From NCBI RefSeq assembly GCF_004791165.1, contig NZ_SRUZ01000001.1:1036382-1100381 (forward strand): a stretch of 64,000 bases of DNA. The letters run 5' to 3'. The notes beneath the pieces were generated by a model. The model did no database searches, was not told where the DNA came from, and saw nothing but the letters and a program-made list of their open reading frames with translations. The translations under genes were made by a program, and so were the position numbers. This stretch comes from Mesorhizobium sp. M8A.F.Ca.ET.218.01.1.1. GTDB taxonomy: Bacteria; Pseudomonadota; Alphaproteobacteria; Rhizobiales; Rhizobiaceae. Positions 36,368-46,647 of the stretch are shown here, one piece after another (within the stretch, counting starts at the first letter, position 1; every line of letters starts with the position of its first letter).

Positions 36368-36381
36368 TGATACCGGTACCA
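36368..36381. promoter_or_regulatory. TGATACCGGTACCA operator, copy 3
   Basis: Identical in sequence and orientation to 20501-20514. It is about 200 bases upstream of the amino-acid-type binding-protein gene. The only other neighbour is the 3' end of the small membrane-protein gene at 36462, so the transporter is the likely target. Confidence 0.7.
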
Positions 36382-36461
36382 TATTTTTCATTTTGGACGT
36401 GACGTCAAGGGTGCCGGGGCAAGACGATGATGATCCCCGTGGCGCCGCTGAAGCCTGTCCG

Positions 36462-36677
36462 CTACCGGTGAGCGTGGCGTGCGGCGCGGCGAACGCTTTG
36501 CAAAAGGATGGCAAGGCAGCCGACGAGCAGGAGGGCGCCGCCGAGCAGCGGCGGCAATGCGAGCAGCTTCACCCCCGCGGTAACCGCGGCCACAAGGACC
36601 AGCGCCAGCAGCGCCAGACTGCCGTCATCGACGAACATGCCGAAGAATTCCCTGGCGACAAGGCGAAGGACGTTCAT
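36462..36677 (-). CDS. Small membrane protein of unknown function
   Basis: A 71-residue protein with two hydrophobic segments, at about residues 20-38 and 42-60, and a basic C-terminus. Its ATG overlaps the stop of the 252-residue membrane protein gene by four bases (ATGA), so the two are translated together and probably act together in the inner membrane. I do not recognise a family. Confidence 0.6.
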   Translation of the reverse strand: MNVLRLVAREFFGMFVDDGSLALLALVLVAAVTAGVKLLALPPLLGGALLLVGCLAILLQSVRRAARHAHR

Positions 36678-37432
36678 CGGGCGAGCCCTCCGGCGGCTGT
36701 GGGATTGGTGCCGCGCAGCCAGCGCACCATGGCGAAGGATGCCAGTGCGACGATGGCGAAGATGGCGAGCAGAGCAAGATCGGCGCCCGGCCAGTCGGCG
36801 CCGATGCCCTCGCCGGTCCAGAAGATGCCGAAGCTGGTCAGCATCAGGCCGACCACGAATTTGAGGGCGTTTTCCGGCACGCGCGCCAGCGGCCGGTGGA
36901 CAGCGAGACCGACAAGCATCACCAGGACGAAGGCGGCCAGCGCGCCCATGCTCGCGTAAAATGTCTGCCCATGCGCGGCGCCGACAGCGATGACGATGAA
37001 CACCACCTCCACCCCCTCGAGCAGCACCGCCTTGAACGAGGCCAGCCCGGCGAGGTAGTCGGCGCGCCGATCGTCAGCCTGCCGGTGCAGCGCGGCGGTT
37101 TCCTTGGCGAAGGCCGCCTCTTCGTCATGCAGGGCGATGACGCCGACGCTGCGCAGGATGGCTTTTCGCAGCCAGCGCATGCCGAACAGGATTAGCAGCA
37201 CCCCGACGATGAACTGCAGCGTGTTGATGGGGACAAGCGCCAGCAGCGGCCCGAACGCCAGCACCAGGGCTGCCAGCACTGCCAGAGCCAGCGCAGCACC
37301 CGTCAAGGCCGGACGCCAGCTGCGTGTCACCCCGACCGCGAGCACAATGGTGAAGGCTTCGACGACCTCGACCAGGGAGGCGAGAAATGCCGCCGTGACT
37401 GTCGAGAGGATGGGTGTCAGTGTCTGCATCAA
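36674..37432 (-). CDS. Polytopic membrane protein, COG4280-like
   Basis: A 252-residue protein with about six to seven membrane segments in two repeats. Each repeat opens with an acidic membrane motif: 'SLVEVVEAFTIVLAVG' at about 19-34 and 'VLLEGVEVVFIVIAVG' at about 137-152. Glu-rich repeated motifs like these are seen in cation transporters such as FTR1 and UPF0016, so a metal or cation transport role is possible, but this is inference. It is coupled to a 71-residue membrane protein downstream. Confidence 0.65.
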   Translation of the reverse strand: MMQTLTPILSTVTAAFLASLVEVVEAFTIVLAVGVTRSWRPALTGAALALAVLAALVLAFGPLLALVPINTLQFIVGVLLILFGMRWLRKAILRSVGVIALHDEEAAFAKETAALHRQADDRRADYLAGLASFKAVLLEGVEVVFIVIAVGAAHGQTFYASMGALAAFVLVMLVGLAVHRPLARVPENALKFVVGLMLTSFGIFWTGEGIGADWPGADLALLAIFAIVALASFAMVRWLRGTNPTAAGGLAR

Positions 37433-37563
37433 GGCTTCCTGTCTTGCTCGACCCTGATTCCCTGGGGGCGAATTCCCGGATCGTAGTCCAGAATCACCCT
37501 ACGCGGCCAGCAGCCCAAAGCGTTCCGGCGGCAGCGCAAGCAGACGGGTGAAACTGGCCTCGA

Positions 37564-38193
37564 TCAGATCAGCCCCGACATGTCGGAGAAGGCCATTGCC
37601 TTGCGTAGCAGCTCGGCGAAGCGCTCACCGGCCACCTCGCGCGGACCGCTGTTGTCGATCGAGGTGACGCCAGGGCCGGACAAGGTCACACTGGCGCTGC
37701 GCGCCAGCCGTGCCAGCACTTCGCCGCGCGACTCGCGGCCGCGCATCGCCAGCCGCTCGGCCAGCACCTGGGGCGAAGCGGTGATCTCGACGATCGCCAG
37801 ATTGGCATAGCGTTCGCGCAAGGTCGGGATGACCGCGCGCGATACGTTGGCAACGGCGACGTGGCCATTGGAAACGGACCAGTCGACATCGGCGGGCAGG
37901 CCATAGCGCAGGTCATGCGCTTCCCAGGAGATGGCGAAGGCGCCATCGGCCTCGGCCTCGGCGAAGGCGGCGTCGGCCAGCGTGTCGTGATCCTCGCTCG
38001 CCGCATCGCTCGGCCTGGTGATGACGCGGCGAACGAACTCCAGCTGCGTCTCGTCGGCGAAAAGCGCCTTGGCGTAACCGATCACCGTGTCCTTGCCGGC
38101 ACCGCTAGGGCCTACGACGGCAACAAAGACGCCATGACGGATCGGAAAGGTTTCGGCGGACAGTTCGCGCTCGATCAAGGCCGACACCATCAT
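37564..38193 (-). CDS. phnN: Ribose 1,5-bisphosphokinase PhnN
   Basis: A 209-residue kinase of guanylate-kinase fold. Walker A is GPSGAGKDTV at about residues 28-37, and 'VRRVITRPSDAASEDHDTL' is the phosphonate-type lid. It phosphorylates ribose 1,5-bisphosphate to PRPP in C-P lyase phosphonate metabolism. Start ATG 38193 overlaps the phnM stop (ATGA), which is preferred to GTG 38217. The C-P lyase core genes phnGHIJKL are not in the window. Confidence 0.88.
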   Translation of the reverse strand: MMVSALIERELSAETFPIRHGVFVAVVGPSGAGKDTVIGYAKALFADETQLEFVRRVITRPSDAASEDHDTLADAAFAEAEADGAFAISWEAHDLRYGLPADVDWSVSNGHVAVANVSRAVIPTLRERYANLAIVEITASPQVLAERLAMRGRESRGEVLARLARSASVTLSGPGVTSIDNSGPREVAGERFAELLRKAMAFSDMSGLI

Positions 38194-39329
38194 GCCACCC
38201 GGCATCCCTGCCGCCACACGGTGCGCACGACCGGAACACGATCGTCGACGCGCACCCGCACCAGATCGGCGCGGCGTCCCTGTTCGATGATCCCGCGGTC
38301 GTCAAGGCCGACGGCCTGCGCCGGGTTCTTCGAGACCATGGCGACGGCCTGCGGCAGCGAAATGCCTTCGACCATGTCGCCGAGGAAGAAGGCCGACTGG
38401 ATCAGGCTGAAGGGGATGTAGTCGGACGACAGGATGTCAAGCAGGCCGTCACTGGCCAGGGTGCGTGCCGAAACATTGCCCGAATGCGAGGCGCCGCGCA
38501 TGACATTGGGCGCGCCCATCAGCACGCCGAGCCCGGCGGCCTTCGAGGCCCGCGCCGCTTCCTCTGTGGTCGGGAACTCGGCGACCCTCACGCCCTGCTC
38601 GATGGCCTCGTCGACATGAGCCGACGTGGCGTCGTCATGGCTGGCGAGCACGATGCCGCGCTCCTGGCAGGCGGCGGCGAGGAAGACGCGGTTCGGTCCT
38701 GAATTGCGTGCCGACTCGCCCATCCGCTTCTCGCAGAATTTCTTGAAATCCTGATCCGAGAGCTTCAGCTTGCGCTGGTAGTAGTAGGCGTAGGTTTCAA
38801 GGTTGACGAACTGGCGCTGGCCCGGCGCATGATCCATCAGCGACGCCAGTTTCACCCTGTCGTCTGTCTCGAAATTGGCGAAGGCCCTCAGGCAGTCCGG
38901 TGCCGAGACCTCGCAGCGCAGATGGATGAAATGGTCTGCCCGCAGCCGCTCCTGCTGGACACTGTCCTCGATCGCATCGGCCAGCTTGCGGATGTCGTCC
39001 GATGTCAGGTCGGCGTCCTCGTCCATGCCGACGCGGAGCGCATCGAGCACGGTGGTGATGCCGGCGGTCGCCACCTGCGCGTCATGGGCAAGCACCGCGG
39101 CGATCGGGTTCCAGCGCACTTTCGGCCGCGGCGCATAATGGCCCTCGAGATGGTCGGTGTGGAGTTCGACCAGTCCTGGAATGATGAAGTCGCCGCCCAT
39201 GTCCTCGCCGGTCCGGGCCGCGCCGGCATCGATGCCGGCGATAAAGCCGTCGCGCAGCACCAGCGAGCCTTCGACGATCTCGTCGGCAAGAACGATGCGG
39301 GCGTTGGAAAGAACAGTTTCGGCGGTCAT
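38190..39329 (-). CDS. phnM: Alpha-D-ribose 1-methylphosphonate 5-triphosphate diphosphatase PhnM
   Basis: A 379-residue amidohydrolase-fold enzyme that releases diphosphate from the nucleotide-like intermediate of the C-P lyase pathway. 'GLVELHTDHLEGHYAPRP' (about 55-72) supplies metal ligands, and 'IVLASHDDATSAHVDEA' near 245 holds further His/Asp ligands. ATG 39329 follows AAGGA. It is coupled to phnN downstream and lies 31 bases after the DUF1045 gene. Confidence 0.9.
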   Translation of the reverse strand: MTAETVLSNARIVLADEIVEGSLVLRDGFIAGIDAGAARTGEDMGGDFIIPGLVELHTDHLEGHYAPRPKVRWNPIAAVLAHDAQVATAGITTVLDALRVGMDEDADLTSDDIRKLADAIEDSVQQERLRADHFIHLRCEVSAPDCLRAFANFETDDRVKLASLMDHAPGQRQFVNLETYAYYYQRKLKLSDQDFKKFCEKRMGESARNSGPNRVFLAAACQERGIVLASHDDATSAHVDEAIEQGVRVAEFPTTEEAARASKAAGLGVLMGAPNVMRGASHSGNVSARTLASDGLLDILSSDYIPFSLIQSAFFLGDMVEGISLPQAVAMVSKNPAQAVGLDDRGIIEQGRRADLVRVRVDDRVPVVRTVWRQGCRVA

Positions 39330-39360
39330 TGCGGCTGGTCCTTGCTTCTTCCGGCGCCTG

Positions 39361-40068
39361 TCAGGCGGTTTTTCTGGCCGGGCGGCATCCAAGCGCGTGC
39401 TGGGACAGCACCATGAACGGCGCACCGGGTTCGAGTTCGACAAACAATGTCAGCGCATCCACCAGCACGGGCTGGCGCAACACATCGGCGAAAAGGCCGT
39501 CGATCGCCGCGCGCAGGCGAGGGCTTTCCTGTGGGCCGGCCCGGCCTGACAGGGTCATATGGAAGCGAAAGGTCTCGAAAACATAGGGATAGCCCCACTG
39601 GCAGAGATTGCGAAACTCGGCAGGCTTCAGCGAATCCGGGCTGCGCCGCTCGATCTCGGCCTCGCTCAGCGGCGCGCGAAACCGGTCGAAATCGCGCACG
39701 ACGTCGTCGGCGAAGCGCTTGAGCGGAGGCAGCGGACCCTCCGGCACCAGCGCGAAGAAACTGTCGATCTGGCTGACGACGAGGCGCGGGATCGTCACAA
39801 CCGGCGTTGCTTCGGCAAAATGGTCTAGCGCCGCGCGCAGCGAAGCCTCGGTCTCGGTGGCGGCCAGGCGGAAGGGCGCTTTCAGCGTGGCGTGAAAGCC
39901 ATAGCGGCGCGCCGAAGCGGTGTGGAAGGCCACTTCCGCCGCCGACAGGTCGGCCACGGCCTCAACCGGCCTGGTCGCGGCACCGAACGGGTCGCGGCCC
40001 AGCCAGTTGGCGGCGATACGCGCCAGCGGCTCGTCCTGCCTGGGGGTGAAATAGATGGCATAACGCAT
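39361..40068 (-). CDS. DUF1045 phosphonate-metabolism protein (2H phosphoesterase fold)
   Basis: A 235-residue protein with the two HxT motifs of the 2H phosphoesterase superfamily: 'GFHATLKAP' at about 57-65 and 'RFHMTLSGR' at about 168-176. Proteins of this family are regularly found in phn clusters and may act on cyclic phosphate intermediates, although the exact reaction is not certain. It begins the short phn operon DUF1045, phnM, phnN. The 152 bases upstream show no further gene. Confidence 0.85.
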   Translation of the reverse strand: MRYAIYFTPRQDEPLARIAANWLGRDPFGAATRPVEAVADLSAAEVAFHTASARRYGFHATLKAPFRLAATETEASLRAALDHFAEATPVVTIPRLVVSQIDSFFALVPEGPLPPLKRFADDVVRDFDRFRAPLSEAEIERRSPDSLKPAEFRNLCQWGYPYVFETFRFHMTLSGRAGPQESPRLRAAIDGLFADVLRQPVLVDALTLFVELEPGAPFMVLSQHALGCRPARKTA

Positions 40069-40220
40069 GGGAAGTCCTCGTCAGAAACGTTGCCATAGGT
40101 GATTTCCATGACGGATTGACGAAGCTTTGAAGGGTTTTCGAAGGCAAATCGACCCTCAGGGTCGTTAGCCGACGATTTTTCCCAACTGGACCAACAAGTT
40201 CAACCGGAAACGCAAGACGG

Positions 40221-41033
40221 TCAGGCCTTCATCAACCATTCGTGCTCGGGCGCGTTGTGGAATTTCCACGTCCGCTTCGGCCCGGCCATCACATTGAGGT
40301 AATAGAGGTCATAGCCATGGCAGGCGGCACAAGGGTGATAGCCCTTGGGCACCAGCACGACATCGCCGTCCTCGATCGCCATGGCTTCGTCCAGCGCGCG
40401 CCGGCCATCCTTGTCGGCGTCGGTATAGACGCGCTGGAAGGCAAAACCCTGCGGCGGGTTGAGGCGGTGGTAGTAGGTTTCCTCGAGATAGGATTCAGCG
40501 GGCAGATTGTCCTGGTCGTGCTTGTGCGGCGGGTAGCTCGACGTGTGGCCGCCGGGCGTGATGACCTCGACCACCAGCAGCGAGTCGGCCGGCTGCCCCT
40601 CAGGCAGGATGTTGGTGACGTAGCGCGTGTTGGTGCCCTTGCCGCGCACCTCCTGGCCGAGATCGTCCGGCCCGATCACCCGGACCGGCAAGCCGCCGCC
40701 AAGGCCGGGCGCCGAGCATACCGCGAGTTCCAGCTCGGTATCGGCCGTCACCGACCAGTCCAATCCCTGCGGCACGTAGACCGACCACGGCTTGCCCTCG
40801 AAAGGCGACATGCGCTCGCCGAGCAGGCCGAGATCCTTGCCGCCGGCTTTTGCCGTACCCTTGCCGGTCACGAAGACCAGGCAGACTTCGCGGTCGTCCG
40901 ACTGTCCCGAGGCGCTCTGGCCGGGCTTCAGCCGATGCAGATCGAAACCGACATAGGTCCAGCCAGCGCCTTGCGGCGTGACATGCGCGACGCGGCCATT
41001 GCCCTTGTCGGCTTTGACGAGCAGTTTCGACAT
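40221..41033 (-). CDS. iolB: 5-deoxy-glucuronate isomerase IolB
   Basis: A 270-residue cupin-type isomerase that converts 5-deoxy-glucuronate to 2-deoxy-5-keto-gluconate in myo-inositol breakdown. 'GGHTSSYPPHKHD' (about 170-182) and 'KGYHPCAACHGYDLYYLNVMAGP' (about 230-252) give the metal-binding His residues. ATG 41033 follows GGAGAG. It is the last of the iol genes on the minus strand and is separated from iolE by a family B repeat and a small membrane-protein gene. Confidence 0.95.
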   Translation of the reverse strand: MSKLLVKADKGNGRVAHVTPQGAGWTYVGFDLHRLKPGQSASGQSDDREVCLVFVTGKGTAKAGGKDLGLLGERMSPFEGKPWSVYVPQGLDWSVTADTELELAVCSAPGLGGGLPVRVIGPDDLGQEVRGKGTNTRYVTNILPEGQPADSLLVVEVITPGGHTSSYPPHKHDQDNLPAESYLEETYYHRLNPPQGFAFQRVYTDADKDGRRALDEAMAIEDGDVVLVPKGYHPCAACHGYDLYYLNVMAGPKRTWKFHNAPEHEWLMKA

Positions 41034-41337
41034 TTTTGTCTCTCCTATCGCAAATCTTCGAGATCGGCCGAAGCCTCCCAACTTCGTCATCCTAGGGCGT
41101 AGCAGGAGCGAAGCTCCGTCGCGGAGACCCTAGGATCCATTCCGTGACCCCGCAGCGGAGCGGAGCGGAATTCTGCACCGTCGCAACGCTTCAATCCAAC
41201 GGCATGGATCCTAGGGTCTGCGCCGCGTCGCTGCGCTCCTTGCTCCGCCCTAGGATGACGAAGCGAGGAGCGTTTCGGCCAATCACCAACGTATGCGATC
41301 CGTTACGCACGTATCCAATCCACTGGAACTTCTTCCA
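41034..41337. other. Intergenic region filled by a family B repeat
   Basis: A 304-base gap between iolB and the 77-residue membrane-protein gene. All but the ends is taken up by the family B element at 41082-41263. No gene or clear promoter is seen. Confidence 0.7.
41082..41263. repeat. Family B inverted-repeat element, copy 2
   Basis: About 182 bases with terminal inverted repeats CTTCGTCATCCTAGGGCG.../...CGCCCTAGGATGACGAAG and the inner 'GACCCTAGGATCCATTCCG' block. It is clearly homologous to 16414-16602 and 52878-53064. It lies inside the iol gene string, between two genes transcribed in the same direction. Confidence 0.85.
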
Positions 41338-41571
41338 TCATTCCTTGGGTTCGATGCCGACCTTGGGTTCCGCAGCCGTTGCCTTCGTCTCCTCCACCGG
41401 CTTGTACAGATAAAAAAACTGCCAGACGGCATAGCCGGCGAAGCCGAGCGCAATCACGCCCCAGAACGGGGTGCCGGAGGCGAACTCGATCACCGACCAG
41501 ATCACGCAGACCGCGACGACGGCAACGCGCCGCCACAGCGGCCGGAAGAACGGGTGTTCATAATCTTTCAT
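41338..41571 (-). CDS. Small membrane protein (DUF3329-like)
   Basis: A 77-residue protein with a cytosolic 'HPFFRPLWRR' start and two hydrophobic segments at about 15-32 and 36-52, followed by a charged tail. It resembles the short DUF3329-type membrane proteins common in rhizobia; the function is unknown. It lies 64 bases after iolE on the same strand and may be co-transcribed, but no role in inositol metabolism is evident. Confidence 0.65.
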   Translation of the reverse strand: MKDYEHPFFRPLWRRVAVVAVCVIWSVIEFASGTPFWGVIALGFAGYAVWQFFYLYKPVEETKATAAEPKVGIEPKE

Positions 41572-41635
41572 CGCGCCATCCGAGAGTTGCTGAACCAGTT
41601 CTCAGATAAGCCACCGGTGGCGACCAATCCAGCCT

Positions 41636-42553
41636 TCAGGCATTCGGGAAGCCCTGCGTCTCGACGGTGTAGCCGGCGGCGGTCATCACCCGCATCAGTT
41701 CCTTATGGCCAACCTGCGCCATTTTCAGCGGCGGGTTCTTCCTGGGGTCCTGCTCGGCCTCGACCACGAACCAGCCTTCATAGCCATGATCGGCGAAGCG
41801 CTGCACGATGGCCCCGAAATCGAGCGAACCGTCGCCCGGCACGGTGAAGGCGCCGAGCGCCACGGCGTCGAGGAAGGATTGTTTCGTGCGGTCGAGCCCG
41901 TCGATCACGTCCATGCGCACGTCCTTCACATGGACATGGCTGATGCGCTTGTGGTGGTTGTCGATGGCGCGCAGCACATCGCCGCCGGCAAAGGCCAGAT
42001 GGCCGGCATCGAGCAGCAGCGGTATGCCTTCGCCGGAATGGCGCATGAAGGCATCGAGTTCCGGCTCGGTCTCGACCACCGCCGCCATGTGGTGATGGTA
42101 GGAAAGCGGCATGCCTTGCTCGGCGCACCATTCGCCGAATTCCGTCAGGCGCCGCGCGTAGGCCTTCATTTCGTCACTGGTGAGTTTCGGCTTGGTGGAA
42201 AGCGGCTTCGCGCGGTCGCCCTGGATCGAGCGTCCGACCTCGCCATAGACGATGCAGGGCGCGTCGACCGCCTTGAACAGGTCGATCATCGGCTGGATGC
42301 GGTCCTTGTTGGCAGCCATCTCCTCGTCGACCAGCGTGCCGGAAAACCAGCCGCCGCATAGCGTGACGTCGGCGGCCTTCAGGATCGGCAGCATCACCTT
42401 TGGGTCCTTGGGAAAGCGCCGGCCCATTTCCATGCCGGTGAAACCGGCAGAGCGCGACTGGCGCAGACACTCTTCCAGCGACACGTCATCGCTCAGTTCG
42501 GCAAGATCGTCGTTCCACCATGCGATGGGGGACATGCCCAGTTTGGCTTTCAA
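41636..42553 (-). CDS. iolE: Myo-inosose-2 dehydratase IolE
   Basis: A 305-residue TIM-barrel enzyme of the xylose isomerase-like family. It dehydrates 2-keto-myo-inositol to 3D-trihydroxycyclohexane-1,2-dione. The start 'GMSPIAWWNDDLAELSDDVSLEECL' is characteristic, and metal ligands are seen in 'LLLDAGHLAFAGGD' and 'HVHVKDVRMDV'. It lies downstream of iolD with a family A repeat in the 118-base gap. A protein of the same family (MocC) serves rhizopine catabolism. Confidence 0.95.
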   Translation of the reverse strand: MKAKLGMSPIAWWNDDLAELSDDVSLEECLRQSRSAGFTGMEMGRRFPKDPKVMLPILKAADVTLCGGWFSGTLVDEEMAANKDRIQPMIDLFKAVDAPCIVYGEVGRSIQGDRAKPLSTKPKLTSDEMKAYARRLTEFGEWCAEQGMPLSYHHHMAAVVETEPELDAFMRHSGEGIPLLLDAGHLAFAGGDVLRAIDNHHKRISHVHVKDVRMDVIDGLDRTKQSFLDAVALGAFTVPGDGSLDFGAIVQRFADHGYEGWFVVEAEQDPRKNPPLKMAQVGHKELMRVMTAAGYTVETQGFPNA

Positions 42554-42593
42554 GTCGTCACTCCGGTTTAGAACTGCTTATTACCTGTTGGTT

Positions 42594-42652
42594 GGCGCTG
42601 CCCCTCATCCGCCTGCCGGCACCTTCTCCCCGTATAGAGACGGGGAGAAGGA
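42594..42652. repeat. Family A palindromic repeat, copy 2
   Basis: Its first 47 bases match 5535-5590 almost exactly, up to the CCCCGTATAG hairpin loop. It is a half-length copy with a single CTCCCCGT/ACGGGGAG stem. It is located between iolD and iolE. Confidence 0.8.
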
Positions 42653-42671
42653 AGGAGCTTCAGCGCCGGCG

Positions 42672-44522
<1,851 letters not shown>

Positions 44523-44557
44523 CGTGTTTTCCTCCGCAGTCCCTGTGTCGCGGCCTG

Positions 44558-46492
44558 TTATGCCGCCTTGCGGCCGCGCGCGGCAAGCCACGCCTCGGTC
44601 AACTGTTCGAAGCGCGAGGCCATGTCCGCGACGGCCTCGTCATCGGACATTTTGCCGGCCAGCCATTGTTCGGCCGCGTGGACGAAGATGGTGCGGCCGA
44701 CGGCAAAGCCCTTGACGATGGGCGCCTTGGCGGTTGCGGCAAAAGCCGCCTCCAGTTCGTCCTGCGGCGCTTCCAGACCAAGCAGCACGATGCCACGGCA
44801 CCAGGGATCGTGCTTCAGGATCACCGCCTCGATCTTGGCCCAGGCGCCGCTCGACGCCTGCGGCTCGAGCTTCCACCAGTCCGGCTTGATGCCGAGCGCA
44901 TAGAGTTCCTCCAGCGCGCGCGGGATCGTCGTGTCGTCGAGCTTGCCATGCTTGCCGGCGATGATCTCGATGAGAAGTTCCCGGCCGACCTTGCGCGCGG
45001 CCTCGAACAGCGCGCGCAGCTTCTGCTGCTGTTCTTCCTTGAGTTCCGCCGGATCGTCCGGGTGGTAGAAGCACAGGCACTTGATGCAGTGATCGACGGG
45101 CCATTCGGTGAGCTGCGAGCCGATATCCTGCGAGAATTCGAAGCGCAGCGGCCGCGAGCCCGGCAATTCCACCGGCCGGCCCAGCCAGGCGAAGGGATGC
45201 CTGGCGAATTCGAACATCGCCTCGCGGCCATGCTTCTCGTCGATCAGCATGCCGTAGCCGTCGCGGCCGGCAGCGACCTTGGCCGCCGCCTTGACCGCCA
45301 GCACCTTGAAATCGCGGATGCGCGCTGGATTGGCGCCGGTCTTGGCCGCCACATCCTCGAGCTGCACACGGTGGTCGCAGGCGAGCGCCATCAGTGAAGG
45401 AATGTCGCGCCGGCGGGTGGTTGCCCAATGGATGTGGTTGATCGCCTCGTCCTTGCGCAGCGCGCGATGCTTGCTGCCGTTCTTGAGGAAGAACTGCAGC
45501 TCTTCGAAGGTCGGATATTCCGGCGCGCAGAGCAGCCGCGACACGGCGAAGGCGCCGCAGGCGTTGGCCCAGGTCGCCGCGGTTTTGAAGCTTTCACCGC
45601 CGAGCCAGCCGCGAAGCAAACCGGACATGAAGGCGTCACCGGCGCCCAGCACATTGTAGATCTCGATCGGGAACCCTTCGCCGACGATGCCGTCCTCGAG
45701 ATCGTCGCTGATCGGCCCGTCATAGACGATGCAGCCCATGGCGCCGCGCTTCAAGACGATGGTCGCCGAGGACAGGGCGCGGATCGTCTTCAGCGCGCTC
45801 AGGCAGTCGTCGGCGCCGGACGCGATCATGATCTCTTCCTCAGTGCCGACGATGAGGTCGCAATCGGGCAGCACCGTCTTCAACTGGGCCGAGACCCGGT
45901 CCGACTTGACGTAGCGCTCGAAACCTTCGGCGTGACCGGCGAGACCCCACAGGTTCGGCCGATAGTCGATGTCGAAGACCACCTTGCCGCCCTTGGCCTT
46001 CATGATGCGGATCGCCTTGCGCTGGGCGGCGTCGCTGTTGGGGCGGGAAAAATGCGTGCCGGTGACGACGATGGCGCGGGCCGAGGCAATAAACGCCTCG
46101 TCGATATCCTCTTCCGAAAGCGCCATGTCGGCGCAGTCGGAGCGGTAGAAGATCATCGGCGAAACGCCTTCGCTCTCGACCGAAAGCAGCACAAGCGCGG
46201 TCAACCGTTCCTTGTCGGTCTTCAGCCCGTCGGTGTTGACGCCTTCGCGTTTCAGCTGCTCGCGGATGAAGCGGCCCATCTGCTCGTCGCCGACGCGCGT
46301 CAGCAGCGCCGAGCGCAGGCCGAGCCGCGCCGTGCCGACCGAAATGTTGGCCGGGCAGCCGCCGACCGACTTGGCGAAGGAAGTGATATCCTCGAGCCGC
46401 GAGCCGATCTGCTGGCCATAGAGGTCGACGGAAGCGCGACCGATGGTGATGACATCGAGCGGCGCCTGTCTTGCGTCCACGGCTTCGCTCAT
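44558..46492 (-). CDS. iolC: 5-dehydro-2-deoxygluconokinase IolC with C-terminal DUF2090 domain
   Basis: A 644-residue bifunctional-looking protein. Residues about 12-330 form a PfkB-family kinase (start 'DVITIGRASVDLYGQQ', ATP/catalytic 'NVLGAGDAFMSGLLRGWL' near 285) that phosphorylates 2-deoxy-5-keto-gluconate. Residues about 345-640 are a DUF2090 domain, usually thought to supply the aldolase step that follows; that would explain why no separate iolJ is seen. ATG 46492 follows GGGAGG. Upstream are two IolR-type boxes. It is the second gene of the iolRCDEB string. Confidence 0.93.
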   Translation of the reverse strand: MSEAVDARQAPLDVITIGRASVDLYGQQIGSRLEDITSFAKSVGGCPANISVGTARLGLRSALLTRVGDEQMGRFIREQLKREGVNTDGLKTDKERLTALVLLSVESEGVSPMIFYRSDCADMALSEEDIDEAFIASARAIVVTGTHFSRPNSDAAQRKAIRIMKAKGGKVVFDIDYRPNLWGLAGHAEGFERYVKSDRVSAQLKTVLPDCDLIVGTEEEIMIASGADDCLSALKTIRALSSATIVLKRGAMGCIVYDGPISDDLEDGIVGEGFPIEIYNVLGAGDAFMSGLLRGWLGGESFKTAATWANACGAFAVSRLLCAPEYPTFEELQFFLKNGSKHRALRKDEAINHIHWATTRRRDIPSLMALACDHRVQLEDVAAKTGANPARIRDFKVLAVKAAAKVAAGRDGYGMLIDEKHGREAMFEFARHPFAWLGRPVELPGSRPLRFEFSQDIGSQLTEWPVDHCIKCLCFYHPDDPAELKEEQQQKLRALFEAARKVGRELLIEIIAGKHGKLDDTTIPRALEELYALGIKPDWWKLEPQASSGAWAKIEAVILKHDPWCRGIVLLGLEAPQDELEAAFAATAKAPIVKGFAVGRTIFVHAAEQWLAGKMSDDEAVADMASRFEQLTEAWLAARGRKAA

Positions 46493-46572
46493 TGGAACCT
46501 CCCGTCGGTCTTGTCGTCATGGACAACATTATTGGGTAACACGCGCGAGCGGCAGCGTGGCGCCAGCAATAT

Positions 46573-46586
46573 GAAATAATAATTCC
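46573..46586. promoter_or_regulatory. IolR-type box upstream of iolC, weaker copy
   Basis: GAAATAATAATTCC fits GGAA-N6-TTCC with one mismatch. Its centre is 30 bases (about three helical turns) from the perfect box at 46603-46616. GGAA-N6-TTCC is the operator described for rhizobial IolR. Confidence 0.6.
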
Positions 46587-46602
46587 AATCCATAGTCAAT
46601 AT

Positions 46603-46616
46603 GGAATGAGCATTCC
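46603..46616. promoter_or_regulatory. IolR-type box upstream of iolC, perfect copy
   Basis: GGAATGAGCATTCC is an exact GGAA-N6-TTCC and its central bases extend the symmetry (GGAAT/ATTCC). It lies between the iolR stop and the iolC start, which indicates that iolC has its own promoter controlled by IolR. Confidence 0.7.
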
Positions 46617-46647
46617 CTAGCCTAAAATTGCCTTTTTGGATGTCTGG

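Noticed and set aside
37564..40068. A functional C-P lyase gene cluster
   Set aside because: Only phnN, phnM and the DUF1045 gene are present; the core genes are outside the window or absent, so a complete pathway cannot be claimed here.
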